Part shown: positions 1-9,365 of the stretch, one piece after another | Layout: every line of letters begins with the position of its first letter | Numbering within the stretch: the first letter of the stretch is position 1 | DNA from: Prevotella sp. UBA3288 | Lineage (GTDB): Bacteria; Bacteroidota; Bacteroidia; Bacteroidales; Bacteroidaceae | Length of the DNA: 23,061 nt | NCBI GenBank assembly: GCA_002361655.1 | Contig: DETM01000061.1 | Coordinates: 1 to 23,061 of the forward strand | Direction of reading: 5' to 3' | Program-made: the position numbers and the translations under genes | The notes under the pieces: generated by a model | Told to the model about the DNA's origin: nothing | Databases searched by the model: none | Seen by the model: the letters and a program-made list of their open reading frames with translations, nothing else

Positions 1-109
1 ATCAGATGTAGTTGTTTCGAGAGCGGTCTCGCACTACAGTTCTTGTGTGCAATTGTCAACCTTATACTAGATATTCTAGTTAAGCTAGAAGTTCTAGAAC
101 GAACTATTA
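1..109 (+). other. rRNA operon spacer upstream of 5S
   Basis: This is probably the 23S-5S internal spacer of an rRNA operon; I do not recognise a 23S 3' end in it. It is AT-rich and holds two small perfect palindromes: ACTAGA/TCTAGT arms around 66-80 and CTAGAA/TTCTAG arms around 85-97. Hairpins in this place could be processing sites for the rRNA precursor, but that is inference from position only. Confidence 0.5.
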
Positions 110-218
<109 letters not shown>

Positions 219-225
219 TTTACTG

Positions 226-266
226 AGAGACCCTTTCGTCGATAAGATGAGAGGGCCTCTTTTTTT
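226..266 (+). terminator. Intrinsic terminator of the rRNA operon
   Basis: Arms 226-240 and 246-260 pair over 15 positions with one A-C mismatch and two G-T pairs, closing a GATAA loop. Six to seven T follow directly. Its place just after the 5S gene fits the end of the rRNA transcript. Confidence 0.9.
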
Positions 267-336
267 GTTGTAAACGAATTGGACTAATGCGAATCATTAA
301 CCCATGCATTGGGATATTAAAAAACTTCCCTTTTCG

Positions 337-368
337 TTTGGTTGTTAGCCCGATTATTTGTACCTTTG
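337..368 (+). promoter_or_regulatory. Bacteroidetes-type promoter for tamB
   Basis: TTTG at 337-340 (-33 type) and TACCTTTG at 361-368 (-7 type, TAnnTTTG) are 20 bases apart, a textbook match to the primary sigma factor consensus of Bacteroidetes. Transcription would be expected to start near 373-376. That falls on the GTG start codon chosen for tamB, so the mRNA may be leaderless. Confidence 0.7.
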
Positions 369-372
369 GACC

Positions 373-3300
373 GTGAAAACGAAAGCGCGATATACCTTGT
401 GGGGAGCGTTGGGAGCGTTGGTGCTACTTTTCGCTTCACCCTTGTTGATATATGTGCCGCCGGTGCAACAGTGGTTGGTGTCGCAGACGGCTAAGAAGGC
501 TTCAGAGGCTACGGGTCTTGACATCGGCATAGAGCGTGTAAGCCTGCGGTTTCCCCTTGACTTAAGTGTCGAGGGTGTGACTGTAGTCCGTCAGAGTGAC
601 ACTATCGCCAGCGTGGGTCGAGCCATCGTCGATGTCAAACTGCTGCCATTGCTGGGCGGCGAGGTGGCTGTTGATGAACTGACAGTGGAAGATGCCGACA
701 TCAACACGCTCGACCTGATCAGTGATGTGCAAGTGAGTGGCCGCGTAGGCCGCTTGTCTGTTGATCCCGGAAAGATACATTTTGGTACAGGGTCGGTGGA
801 CTTGAGCGGTGCTGCGCTGACAGATGCTGATGTGACCGTGCTGTTGAGCGACACGGCCCAGGTTGATACCGCCGACACCGGTCCTACGCCGTGGCGCATC
901 ACCTTCGACCAACTGTCTGTCGAACGGTCGAAGGTCGGTGTACACCTGCCGGGCGACTCGATGTTGATCGGTGTGGATGCCGGTCTGTTGCTGGCCCGGG
1001 GCGGAGATCTTAATCTGCTGACTACGGTCTATGAGGTGGCGCATACCGAGTGGCATGACGGTCGGCTAGTATTTGATCAGCCATTCGAACCTGCTGTCCG
1101 CGATATGGCTCACCCTGACTTGCTCGATTATAGCCACCTCGACATCGGTGGTATCGACTGGTCGGTCGACTCCTTTCTCTATCAGGCACCCATCATACGG
1201 TTGAAGGTTAACCATGCCGCCATGCATGACGTGAGCGGGTTGGATATTACCGATTTGAAGGGCGATGTGACCATCGACGACCATAGTGTCATACTGCCGG
1301 CACTATCGCTGAAGACGCCCTATTCGTCAGTGGCAGGCAAGGCCTATGTAGACTTCACGGTGGCCGACTCTGTCAACCCCGGTCAGATGAGTGTAGACCT
1401 TGACGCCAGTGTCAGCAAACACGACCTCAGCCGCTTCGTCGGTCTCAACATGGACCCGTTGCCCGAGTGGCCGCTGACGCTCAAAGGGAGTATGGCCGGC
1501 AATACAGCCCATGCCACTATTATTGTTCAGCGGCTGTCGTGGCCGACGGTGCTGGAGGTTGAAGGCACCGGTGTGGCTACCCATCTGACCGATGCGAACC
1601 GCTTGTCGGCAGAAGTGGCGATGCGTGTTGACACTTACGACACCCGTTCGCTGCTGACGGCCCTGATGGATGGCCGGAAACCGTCGTTCGCTATCCCCTC
1701 CGGTTTGCGGGCTCAAGGTCGGTTTACTGCCCATGGCCCTTTATTCACCGGCAATATCGCAGCCCGTCAAGGGGATGGTACGACCCATGTGACCGGGTCG
1801 TTCAACCGGGCCACGATGACCTACGATGCTGAGTTGACCACCAACAGGCTGAATATGCGTCAGTTGCTGCCCGGCACGAAACTGCGTACGCTGAATGCCA
1901 GAGCGACGGTCCACGGGCAGGGCACCGACTTCTTCTCACCGTCAGCACGGCTGGATGCCCAAGGCACCATCAGTCATCTGGGCTACGACACCCTGAACAT
2001 CGACGACATCGCCCTGAAAGCCTATCTGAAGGATGGTCACCTGATGGCCGACCTGTCGGCATGCAATGATCTCATGGATGTCAATGCTTCGCTGGACGCT
2101 ACATTGGAGCGTCCCAGCGTCATTATCCACGAGTCCAATGTTAGTGTACAGAAACTGGACCTCTATGCCCTGGGACTGATCGACAAGCCGTTAACGATAG
2201 GTCTTAACGGCGATTTTGAGATGAGCACCAACCTGAGCGACACCCACCGGTTGAGTGGTCTCATGACTGATATCTATCTGCGCGACTCCGTCCGTACCTA
2301 TCATCCTGAAAAGGTAGGCCTGCTGCTGAAGGCGTTGCCCGATACCACTGTCGTCCGTGCCCAGAGCGGTACGCTTGTCATCAAACTGGATGCTCAAGGC
2401 CACTATGAGCCCCTGTTAGGCCGGCTGTCGACTTTGGGCGACACTATCGCCTCGCAATTGGAGCGCCGTGTCATCGATCAGGCTTCGCTGAAACGGCTGC
2501 TGCCGACAGCCCGTTTCTACCTGAGCAGTCAGCAGGGCAACCCCATGGCCAATATGCTGAAGGCCGCACTGAATACCGATTTCAAAGACCTGATGGTAGA
2601 CTTGACCACTTCCCCCCGGAGCGGATTGAACGGTGAGATGAGCGTACTCGGACTCAATGCCGACTCCACCCGTATTGATACCATCCGTGTGACACTCGTC
2701 GACAAGCCTAACCACGGTCTGACCTTCCAGGCCCGTGTGGCCAACAACCGCAAGAACCCCCAGTTTGTGTTTACCGCTCTGATGGACGGTCTGTTGCAGG
2801 AGCACGGTGCCAGTGTGGGATTGCGGTTCTTTGACAGTCATGGTAACCTGGGGCTGCGCCTTGGTGCCAAGGCCGAGATGGAGGAGGGAGGGATGCGCTT
2901 CCACCTGTTGCCGCAACGTCCTACGATCGGTTACCGTGAGTTCACACTCAACGCCGACAACTTCCTGTTCCTGCAAAATAACTTACGGTTGCAGGCCAAG
3001 GTCGACCTGCTGGCCGACGATGGCACCGGCGTGCGAGTCTATTCCTCCAGTCAGGATTCCACCTTGCTGCAGGACCTGACGGTCAGTCTACACCATTTCG
3101 ACTTGGGACGGCTGACGTCGGCCTTACCCTACGTACCGTATGTCACCGGTCTGCTCGATGGCGACTACCACCTGACCATGGACGGCCGGAAGCGGATTTC
3201 CGTGGCCTCGGACATGGGCGTCACGGATATGACCTACGAGGGCAGCGAGATGGGATCGCTGCAGACGGAGTTCGTCTATCTGCAACGCGAGGACGATACC

Positions 3301-5028
3301 CATGCCATCGATGGCACACTGTTGCAGAACGGCCGTGAGATAGCCGTCTTCCAGGGTGACTATCGCAACAAGAAGGTGACCGACGGTCATGAGCATCTGG
3401 ATGGTAAACTGACCTTGTTGCGTGCACCGCTGAACCTGGTCAATGGCTTCATCCCTGATCAGTTGCTCGGCCTGGAGGGCTATGCCGAGGGTGACCTGTC
3501 GGTGGTCGGCTCGCTCGATGAGCCCGATGTCAACGGTGAGGTGTTCGTCGACTCGGCCTTCCTTGTCAGTCAGCCATACGGTGTTCGTCTGCGTTTCGAC
3601 AACGACCCTGTGCGCATTCAGCAGTCGAAGATCCTGTTAGAGAACTTCACTATGTATGGTAATAACGACGATACGCCGCTCAATATCCAGGGCAATATCG
3701 ACTTCCACGACCTGTCGGACATGACGATGGATGTACGGATGCGTGCCAGCAACCTGATGCTCATCAATACCAAGCGCACACCGAAGTCGCTGGCCTATGG
3801 CAAGGCCTACGTCAATTTCATGGCCGTGATGCGGGGACCGCTGGACAGGTTGCGTATGCGTGGCAAACTTGATGTGCTGGGAACTACCGACCTGACCTAT
3901 CTGCTGTTGGATTCTCCCCTGTCTACCGACAACCAACTGGACGAGTTGGTCAAATTTACCGATTTCAGCGATACCACGGCTACCGCTGTCGTCCGCAAGC
4001 CAACCCCTCAGGGGCTTGACATGATACTCATGATAGGCATTGCCCAAAGTGCTCATGTGAAATGCGGCCTCAATGCTGACGAGTCTAATTTCGTTGACCT
4101 GATGGGCGGTGGCGACCTGCGTCTGACATACAACAGTACCGAAGCCCTGCGTCTGACAGGCCGCTATACGCTCAGTAATGGTGCGATGAAATATTCGTTG
4201 CCGGTCATCCCGCTGAAGACCTTCAATATCCAGGAGGGCAGTTATGTGGAGTTTACCGGCGACATGATGAATCCGACGCTGAACATCACCGCCACCGAGC
4301 GCAACAATGCCAGTGTGGGCGAGGAGGGTATGCAGACGCGTACCGTGGTTTTCGACTGTGGCGTGGTCATCACCCGCACCCTCAGCGACATGGGGCTGGA
4401 GTTCATTATCAAAGCCCCCGACGATGCCGAGGTCACCAGCGAACTCAATGCGATGTCGGCCGAGCAGCGCAGCCGGTCGGCCGTCACTATGCTGACCACG
4501 GGCATGTACCTCTCGGATGGCAATACCAGTGGATTCTCCATGAACTCTGCCTTGAGCAATTTCCTGGAGAAAGAGATCAATACCATCACCGGCAATGCGC
4601 TGAAGACCGTCGACCTGAGTGTGGGCCTCGACAACAATACCGATGCCGCCGGTACTACCCATACCGACTATTCGTTTAAGTTTGCCAAGCGCTTCTGGAA
4701 CAACAGGCTCAAAGTGCAGATTGGCGGCAAGGTGTCGTCGGGCACTGAAGTACAAGGACAGAAGCAGTCCTTCTTCGACAACGTGTCGATGGAGTATCGG
4801 CTCAGTCCAACGTCCAACCAGTATGTCAAACTGTTCTACAATCAGAATGTGTACGACTGGCTCGAGGGCTACACCAGTGAGTATGGCGGTGGATATATCT
4901 GGCGGCGCAAATTGGACTCACTGCTGGACATCTTCCGTAAAACGCCGAGTCAGCCCGCCATGGAGCCCCGCATGAATATGCGCAGGACTGAGCGGACAGA
5001 CTCTCTTCAAACATCCCCCAAGCCATGA
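373..5028 (+). CDS. tamB: TamB, translocation and assembly module inner-membrane component
   Basis: TamB spans the periplasm from an N-terminal inner-membrane anchor to the outer membrane. It works with an Omp85 partner in envelope biogenesis, and TamB-like proteins are also linked to phospholipid transport. The protein has one N-terminal transmembrane helix (about residues 8-28 from GTG 373), followed by the family's IYVPPVQ motif and the GLDIGIERVSLRFPLDL block. Over a thousand residues of beta-rich repeats lead into a C-terminal TamB (DUF490) domain, roughly the last 450 residues. The length (1551 aa) is normal for Bacteroidales. The frame is open back to a TTG at 358, but that codon lies upstream of the predicted transcription start, so I chose GTG 373; TTG 400 is an alternative. 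The 3' end overlaps the next gene by ATGA, indicating translational coupling. Confidence 0.92.
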   Translation: MKTKARYTLWGALGALVLLFASPLLIYVPPVQQWLVSQTAKKASEATGLDIGIERVSLRFPLDLSVEGVTVVRQSDTIASVGRAIVDVKLLPLLGGEVAVDELTVEDADINTLDLISDVQVSGRVGRLSVDPGKIHFGTGSVDLSGAALTDADVTVLLSDTAQVDTADTGPTPWRITFDQLSVERSKVGVHLPGDSMLIGVDAGLLLARGGDLNLLTTVYEVAHTEWHDGRLVFDQPFEPAVRDMAHPDLLDYSHLDIGGIDWSVDSFLYQAPIIRLKVNHAAMHDVSGLDITDLKGDVTIDDHSVILPALSLKTPYSSVAGKAYVDFTVADSVNPGQMSVDLDASVSKHDLSRFVGLNMDPLPEWPLTLKGSMAGNTAHATIIVQRLSWPTVLEVEGTGVATHLTDANRLSAEVAMRVDTYDTRSLLTALMDGRKPSFAIPSGLRAQGRFTAHGPLFTGNIAARQGDGTTHVTGSFNRATMTYDAELTTNRLNMRQLLPGTKLRTLNARATVHGQGTDFFSPSARLDAQGTISHLGYDTLNIDDIALKAYLKDGHLMADLSACNDLMDVNASLDATLERPSVIIHESNVSVQKLDLYALGLIDKPLTIGLNGDFEMSTNLSDTHRLSGLMTDIYLRDSVRTYHPEKVGLLLKALPDTTVVRAQSGTLVIKLDAQGHYEPLLGRLSTLGDTIASQLERRVIDQASLKRLLPTARFYLSSQQGNPMANMLKAALNTDFKDLMVDLTTSPRSGLNGEMSVLGLNADSTRIDTIRVTLVDKPNHGLTFQARVANNRKNPQFVFTALMDGLLQEHGASVGLRFFDSHGNLGLRLGAKAEMEEGGMRFHLLPQRPTIGYREFTLNADNFLFLQNNLRLQAKVDLLADDGTGVRVYSSSQDSTLLQDLTVSLHHFDLGRLTSALPYVPYVTGLLDGDYHLTMDGRKRISVASDMGVTDMTYEGSEMGSLQTEFVYLQREDDTHAIDGTLLQNGREIAVFQGDYRNKKVTDGHEHLDGKLTLLRAPLNLVNGFIPDQLLGLEGYAEGDLSVVGSLDEPDVNGEVFVDSAFLVSQPYGVRLRFDNDPVRIQQSKILLENFTMYGNNDDTPLNIQGNIDFHDLSDMTMDVRMRASNLMLINTKRTPKSLAYGKAYVNFMAVMRGPLDRLRMRGKLDVLGTTDLTYLLLDSPLSTDNQLDELVKFTDFSDTTATAVVRKPTPQGLDMILMIGIAQSAHVKCGLNADESNFVDLMGGGDLRLTYNSTEALRLTGRYTLSNGAMKYSLPVIPLKTFNIQEGSYVEFTGDMMNPTLNITATERNNASVGEEGMQTRTVVFDCGVVITRTLSDMGLEFIIKAPDDAEVTSELNAMSAEQRSRSAVTMLTTGMYLSDGNTSGFSMNSALSNFLEKEINTITGNALKTVDLSVGLDNNTDAAGTTHTDYSFKFAKRFWNNRLKVQIGGKVSSGTEVQGQKQSFFDNVSMEYRLSPTSNQYVKLFYNQNVYDWLEGYTSEYGGGYIWRRKLDSLLDIFRKTPSQPAMEPRMNMRRTERTDSLQTSPKP

Positions 5029-7421
5029 TGAAGCATACATATATATATATAATAATGGTGGGCGTGACCGTGCTGCTGTCAGCCTGCTCGACGACCAAGC
5101 ATATTCCCGACGACGACCGGCTATTTGTCGGACTGACGGAGATTGATTATCCGGATTCGCGCGATGACGACCACTTCACGGAGACCCGCGAAGAGGTGGA
5201 GGCCGCTCTGGCCACCAAGCCCAATGGCGCCCTGTTCGGTTCGTCGTATTATCGTACGCCCTTCCCTTATGGCCTGTGGATATGGAACTACGCCTACGGG
5301 TCGAGTGGCAAGTTCAAACAATGGCTCAACCGTTCTTTCGGCAAGCCTCCGGTGCTGATGAGTCAGGTGAACCCGCAGTTGCGTGCGTCGGTGGCCCAGT
5401 CGGTGTTGCGCAAGAATGGCTATATGCGTGGCAGCGTGACTTTTCAGGAAGTGCCCCAGAAGAACCCTAAGACGATGAAGATAGGCTATACGGTGACGAT
5501 GGACACCCTGTTCACTGTCGACACGATGGCTTATGTCAACTTCCCTCCGGCTATGCAGGCACTCATTGATTCGACGCTCGATGATGCCTATGTCGGCAAG
5601 GGCAGACCCTTTGCCGTGAGCATGCTGGATGCCGAGCGGGCACGCATCAGCCAGTTGTTCCGCAACAATGGCTATTACTACTACCAGCCGGGTTTTGCCA
5701 CCTATCTGGCAGACACCTTTGCTGTGAAGAACCGTGCTCAACTGCGGTTGCAACTAGCCGACTCGTTGCCCGAGCAGGCACTGCACCCCTGGTATGTGGG
5801 GCGTGTCAAGATGCAACTGCGCCACTCTTACCGTGAGGCGATGACCGACAGTCTTGACCGTCGCGTGCTGAAGATTTTCTATGGCGGCGGCAAGAAGCGG
5901 CCCCCCATCCGTCCACGCGTCATACTGAAAGACCTGAAACTGCGTCCTCGCAGACTGTTCAGTTACGATGACTATACGCAGTCGGTTCAGAAAATCAACG
6001 CCTCGGGCGTGTTCAGTTCCGTCGACCTGTCGTTCACGCCCCGCGACCGCGACACCCTCGACCTGACATTGAACTGCACCTTCGACAAGCCTTACGACTT
6101 CTATGTGGAGGGCAACTTCATCAATCGTACCATAGGCCGTATGGGGCCGGAGTTGAAACTGGGCGTCACCCGTCGCAATGCCTTCCGTGGTGGTGAGAAA
6201 CTGGACTTCAACGTACATGGAGCCTACGAATGGCAGACCAGCAGCAACCAGTCGAGCATGAACTCGTATAAATATGGTGCCGACCTCTCCCTTGAGTTTC
6301 CTCGCATCCTGGCTCCCTTCGTTCGCAACCGTGCCAAGCGTACCAAGGACGGGCGTGTCAAGCGACCTCAGCGGTTCTATGCCACCCCTTGGACCATCGC
6401 CAAAGTGTCGGCCGATGTAATCAACCGTCCCGACTACTACAAGATGCACCTCGTGAGCGGCGAGTGGACCTATCGCTGGCAGCCGTCTGAGACGTCGCGC
6501 CACGAGTTGTCGCCGCTGACCCTGAAGTATCAATATCTGAATTCGCGGACCGGCGACTTTGACAACCTTGTCTCACAGAATTCGTATATGGCCGTGTCGA
6601 TGGCCGACCATTTCATCCCCAAGATGCGCTACACCTATACCTACACTTCGCAGAGAGACAACCCCAACCCGCTGCGCTGGGAGACCACCGTTGAGGAGTC
6701 GGGCAACTTGGTGGCCCTCTACGACGTGGCTATTCAGGGTAACGGGTGGAACGACAAGGAGAAGACGCTCTTTAAGAACCCCTATTCGCAATTTGTCAAG
6801 TTGGAGACCGACCTGACCAAGACGTGGATGCTCGACACTAAGTCTAAGTTGGTGGGCCATGTCAATGCCGGCGTGATGTGGTGCTATGGTAACAGTAGCG
6901 ATGCCCCCTTCAGCGAACTCTTCTATGCCGGCGGTCCCAACAGCATCCGTGCTTTTCCGGTGCGCGGTGTCGGCCCGGGCAATTTCAAACCGTGGGATGG
7001 TCCCGCCAGTAGGCAGTTCGCCTATATCTTGCAGAACGGCGACTCAAAGATGGTGATGAATCTGGAGTACCGCCGTCAGTTGTTTGGCAATCTGCATGGT
7101 GCTGTGTTTCTCGATTTCGGTAATGTGTGGAACACGGCGGACTATGATATGTCTGAGGAGACCTACGATGAAAACGGTAACTTGGAGGAAGTGCAGTTTC
7201 TCAATCTTGGAAACTATAGGTTCCGCCTGTCCCGGCTGTTTGACGAGATGGCACTGGGCACCGGCATCGGTCTGCGCTACGACCTCGACTTTCTGGTGGT
7301 GCGCATCGACTGGGGCATCGGGCTTCATGCCCCTTATGATACAGGCAAGGGCGGCTACTTTAATATGAGCAGTTTCAAGGAAATGAACACCCTTCACCTC
7401 GCCATCGGCTATCCTTTCTGA
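5025..7421 (+). CDS. tamL: TamL-type BamA/TamA family outer-membrane lipoprotein
   Basis: This is an outer-membrane Omp85 protein, the partner of TamB. The N-terminus is a lipoprotein signal with lipobox LSAC (Cys21), the feature that sets TamL of Bacteroidetes apart from proteobacterial TamA. Residues about 25-340 are POTRA-like, with a GYMRGSVTF block near 125. The rest is a 16-strand-type barrel that ends in phenylalanine (YPF). The conserved loop-6 region is at about 636-652 (GGPNSIRAFPVRGVGPG). The 798-aa length fits the family. The start overlaps the tamB stop; the first two codons are both ATG, so the start is uncertain by one codon. An alternating AT tract of at least 12 bases (5039-5050) lies in the signal-peptide codons. 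Confidence 0.9.
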   Translation: MMKHTYIYIIMVGVTVLLSACSTTKHIPDDDRLFVGLTEIDYPDSRDDDHFTETREEVEAALATKPNGALFGSSYYRTPFPYGLWIWNYAYGSSGKFKQWLNRSFGKPPVLMSQVNPQLRASVAQSVLRKNGYMRGSVTFQEVPQKNPKTMKIGYTVTMDTLFTVDTMAYVNFPPAMQALIDSTLDDAYVGKGRPFAVSMLDAERARISQLFRNNGYYYYQPGFATYLADTFAVKNRAQLRLQLADSLPEQALHPWYVGRVKMQLRHSYREAMTDSLDRRVLKIFYGGGKKRPPIRPRVILKDLKLRPRRLFSYDDYTQSVQKINASGVFSSVDLSFTPRDRDTLDLTLNCTFDKPYDFYVEGNFINRTIGRMGPELKLGVTRRNAFRGGEKLDFNVHGAYEWQTSSNQSSMNSYKYGADLSLEFPRILAPFVRNRAKRTKDGRVKRPQRFYATPWTIAKVSADVINRPDYYKMHLVSGEWTYRWQPSETSRHELSPLTLKYQYLNSRTGDFDNLVSQNSYMAVSMADHFIPKMRYTYTYTSQRDNPNPLRWETTVEESGNLVALYDVAIQGNGWNDKEKTLFKNPYSQFVKLETDLTKTWMLDTKSKLVGHVNAGVMWCYGNSSDAPFSELFYAGGPNSIRAFPVRGVGPGNFKPWDGPASRQFAYILQNGDSKMVMNLEYRRQLFGNLHGAVFLDFGNVWNTADYDMSEETYDENGNLEEVQFLNLGNYRFRLSRLFDEMALGTGIGLRYDLDFLVVRIDWGIGLHAPYDTGKGGYFNMSSFKEMNTLHLAIGYPF

Positions 7422-7482
7422 CCGTTAGCCGACATGATGATAAACTCTTGATAAAACTCTTGGTTAACCGATGCGATGACGA

Positions 7483-8577
7483 TTAAGATGCCATGAAGGC
7501 AAGGCGTTTCGCCTGTTTCATGACAATCTCTGCCAGATTGGCGTTCTGAGCACTCGGCCCATTGATGATGTCGAACATGTGCTGGAGGTTCATCTTGCCA
7601 CCTCCGGCTTTCAGGATGGCAACGATGCAAAGATTTTGCAGACCTACCGTCGATGCCAGGATGTCGATGTCGGTAGAGCCCAGTTGGTAGAGTGCCAACT
7701 GGTAGGCATCCTCCGAATGGTCGGCTATCATTTTCTCTATGTCGGCCAGCGTCTCCAGTCCCATGTCACGCAACAGGTGCACATAGGGAAGCATCGTGAC
7801 ATCATGGATTTCGGCCTGCGTGATGTCGGCAATCTGCTGGTTCAGACGATCGAAGGGGCGTGTCTGCAGATACGATGCGAAAGTGTCGCCATCGAGCAGC
7901 ACCTCGTTCAGCCGGCCTTTCTGTACTAGCGACTGCATTCTGCGCCGATAGTCGGCAATGTTGCGCCGAATACGGCTGAACTCGTTGTCTGCCAGTTCGA
8001 AGAGACCGGCCAGCCGGCTCAGGTCGCGGTGGTACTCCGCCGGCATGTCCATCTCCGACTTGTAGCCGATGTCGTGCTGTATGTCTGACCACACGTGCTG
8101 CAGGGCGGTGCGCATTTGCAGTTCAAAACGGATGTCATTGAGGAAAGGCATCTCCGAGTCGTAGTACAACTCTTTGGGTATCCGGCAGATATAGTGCAGC
8201 GAACTGTAGCCGAAACTGTTGAACTGGTGCATCTTGCGCTTGTCGATAGAGTTGGTCCAGTCAACCTCGAAGAGCCCCTCTACCAGCGATGCTATGCGGT
8301 CTACATCCTCGTTGTAATAGGCCACGATGCGCGCTCCGAAGATGTCGGTGATGTCTGCCAGAGAACCGTATTTAGCGGCTTTGCGTTGTAATTTGCCGAT
8401 GAGCGAATGCTCTGTCTTGATGCGTGACTCAAATGAACTGACCTGTATGCCGCTGCTCTCCAACATCTGCCGGATACGCTCTATGGCTACCATGTGCAAC
8501 CGCTCATAGACATACAACTGCTGGCGGTATTCCTCCAGCAGCATCTCGGCATGCAAATCCAGTCCGTTGCCTTCCAT
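7483..8577 (-). CDS. RelA/SpoT-domain (p)ppGpp synthetase-like protein
   Basis: The protein is predicted to transfer pyrophosphate from ATP to GDP or GTP and so make the alarmone (p)ppGpp. Residues about 45-175 form a RelA_SpoT nucleotidyltransferase domain. It contains SRIKTEHSLIGKLQRK (51-66), DIFGARIV (78-85), GYSSLHYI (123-130) and ELQMRTALQHVWSDI with IQHDIGYK (152-173), so the nucleotide- and metal-binding motifs look intact. There is no HD hydrolase, TGS or ACT domain, so this is a small synthetase type rather than long Rel. The C-terminal 150 residues are mostly helical and I do not recognise them. The ATG directly abuts the stop of the STAS gene, so the two are co-translated. A toxSAS-type activity on another substrate cannot be excluded from motifs alone. 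Confidence 0.8.
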   Translation of the reverse strand: MEGNGLDLHAEMLLEEYRQQLYVYERLHMVAIERIRQMLESSGIQVSSFESRIKTEHSLIGKLQRKAAKYGSLADITDIFGARIVAYYNEDVDRIASLVEGLFEVDWTNSIDKRKMHQFNSFGYSSLHYICRIPKELYYDSEMPFLNDIRFELQMRTALQHVWSDIQHDIGYKSEMDMPAEYHRDLSRLAGLFELADNEFSRIRRNIADYRRRMQSLVQKGRLNEVLLDGDTFASYLQTRPFDRLNQQIADITQAEIHDVTMLPYVHLLRDMGLETLADIEKMIADHSEDAYQLALYQLGSTDIDILASTVGLQNLCIVAILKAGGGKMNLQHMFDIINGPSAQNANLAEIVMKQAKRLAFMAS

Positions 8578-8880
8578 TTATTGAATTTCGAAAAGGTTGT
8601 AGAAACCGGTCATCATAAACACCTTCTTGATGTCGTCGCTGATGTTTCTTATGATCACCTTACCACCCTTGACCGACGCCTCCTTGCGAAGCGATAGGAA
8701 CAGGCGCAGGCCTGAACTGCTGATATATTCCAATGCGGTGCAGTCGAGTACGATTTCCTTGTCGGCATTTTCCAGTAGGGGAGCAATCTCCTGCTGGGCC
8801 TTGACGGCAGCAGGGGTGTCGAGACGGCCGGTCACCTGAACCAAATAGCCGCCGTTGTTTTCTTGAATGTTGAATATCAT
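8578..8880 (-). CDS. STAS-domain anti-sigma factor antagonist (RsbV/SpoIIAA-like)
   Basis: This is a single STAS domain of 100 aa, the normal size for RsbV/SpoIIAA proteins. In that family the unphosphorylated form binds an HATPase-type kinase and frees its other partner. The signature EYISSSGLR (51-59) keeps the serine directly before the glycine (Ser56), which is the usual phosphorylation site. The gene sits between the HATPase gene (26 bp upstream) and the alarmone synthetase gene (stop codon touching the next ATG). This order points to a partner-switch module. No sigma factor or PP2C phosphatase is in the operon, so the output target is unknown. Confidence 0.88.
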   Translation of the reverse strand: MIFNIQENNGGYLVQVTGRLDTPAAVKAQQEIAPLLENADKEIVLDCTALEYISSSGLRLFLSLRKEASVKGGKVIIRNISDDIKKVFMMTGFYNLFEIQ

Positions 8881-8906
8881 AATTGTTTGTAGTTATTAAG
8901 TTCTTC

Positions 8907-9332
8907 TTAATTTAAATGTTTACGCAGCGTCAGCACGTTTTTGCCTCCTTCGGGGGTGCTTAGCCGTTCGTAGGCAACCTCGTCCATAATCTCGTTGACC
9001 AGGAAGATGCCTAGTCCGCCGATGGGCCGCTCTTCCACACCGAGTGTCACGTCGGCCTTTTCTTGTCGGGTGGGGTCGAAAGGGATGCCGCTGTCGCTGA
9101 TGACAAAAGTCAGCATCGAATCGTCGCTGCCGCCATCTACCTCTACCATTCCCACTGTACCTTCCGGGTAGGCGTAGAGCATGGAGTTGGTGACGGCCTC
9201 CTCGATGGCCAGATTGAGACTCATGGCCAGCGATGCGTCAACCCTCGCCTCTTCGCAGATGGTGTCCACAAACTCAGCCAACAGGGGAATCTCCTCGATG
9301 TCGTTGTGCAGTGTGAGCCGATGCTTCAGCAT
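8907..9332 (-). CDS. RsbW-like HATPase_c_2 serine kinase / ATP-binding regulator
   Basis: A GHKL-fold ATP-binding protein of 141 aa, similar in size to RsbW/SpoIIAB. Such kinases phosphorylate STAS antagonists and sequester a partner when the antagonist is phosphorylated. The N box is NLAIEEAVTNSMLYAYP (40-56, with Glu44/45 and Asn49), the G1 box is DSGIPFDP (80-87) and the G2 box is GGLGIFLV (105-112). The frame is open to 9395, but I chose ATG 9332 because AGAAAGGA lies just upstream and the TATCTTTG promoter element (9366-9373) is inside the longer frame. It is the first gene of the operon with the STAS and RelA/SpoT-like genes, and its likely direct partner is the STAS protein next to it. 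Confidence 0.87.
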   Translation of the reverse strand: MLKHRLTLHNDIEEIPLLAEFVDTICEEARVDASLAMSLNLAIEEAVTNSMLYAYPEGTVGMVEVDGGSDDSMLTFVISDSGIPFDPTRQEKADVTLGVEERPIGGLGIFLVNEIMDEVAYERLSTPEGGKNVLTLRKHLN

Positions 9333-9365
9333 ATCCTTTCTGATAAGTTTGTCGTTTATTTGCTG

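Noticed and set aside
3637..4755. Long minus-strand frame of 372 codons inside tamB
   Set aside because: It is antisense to a well-supported TamB coding region. The protein has no family resemblance and the composition expected of a shadow frame.
7422..7482. Terminator between the convergent tamL and RelA/SpoT-like genes
   Set aside because: The 61-base gap has only a GGTTAACC-like palindrome and a repeated GATAAA-CTCTTG. There is no stable GC-rich hairpin with a T-run.
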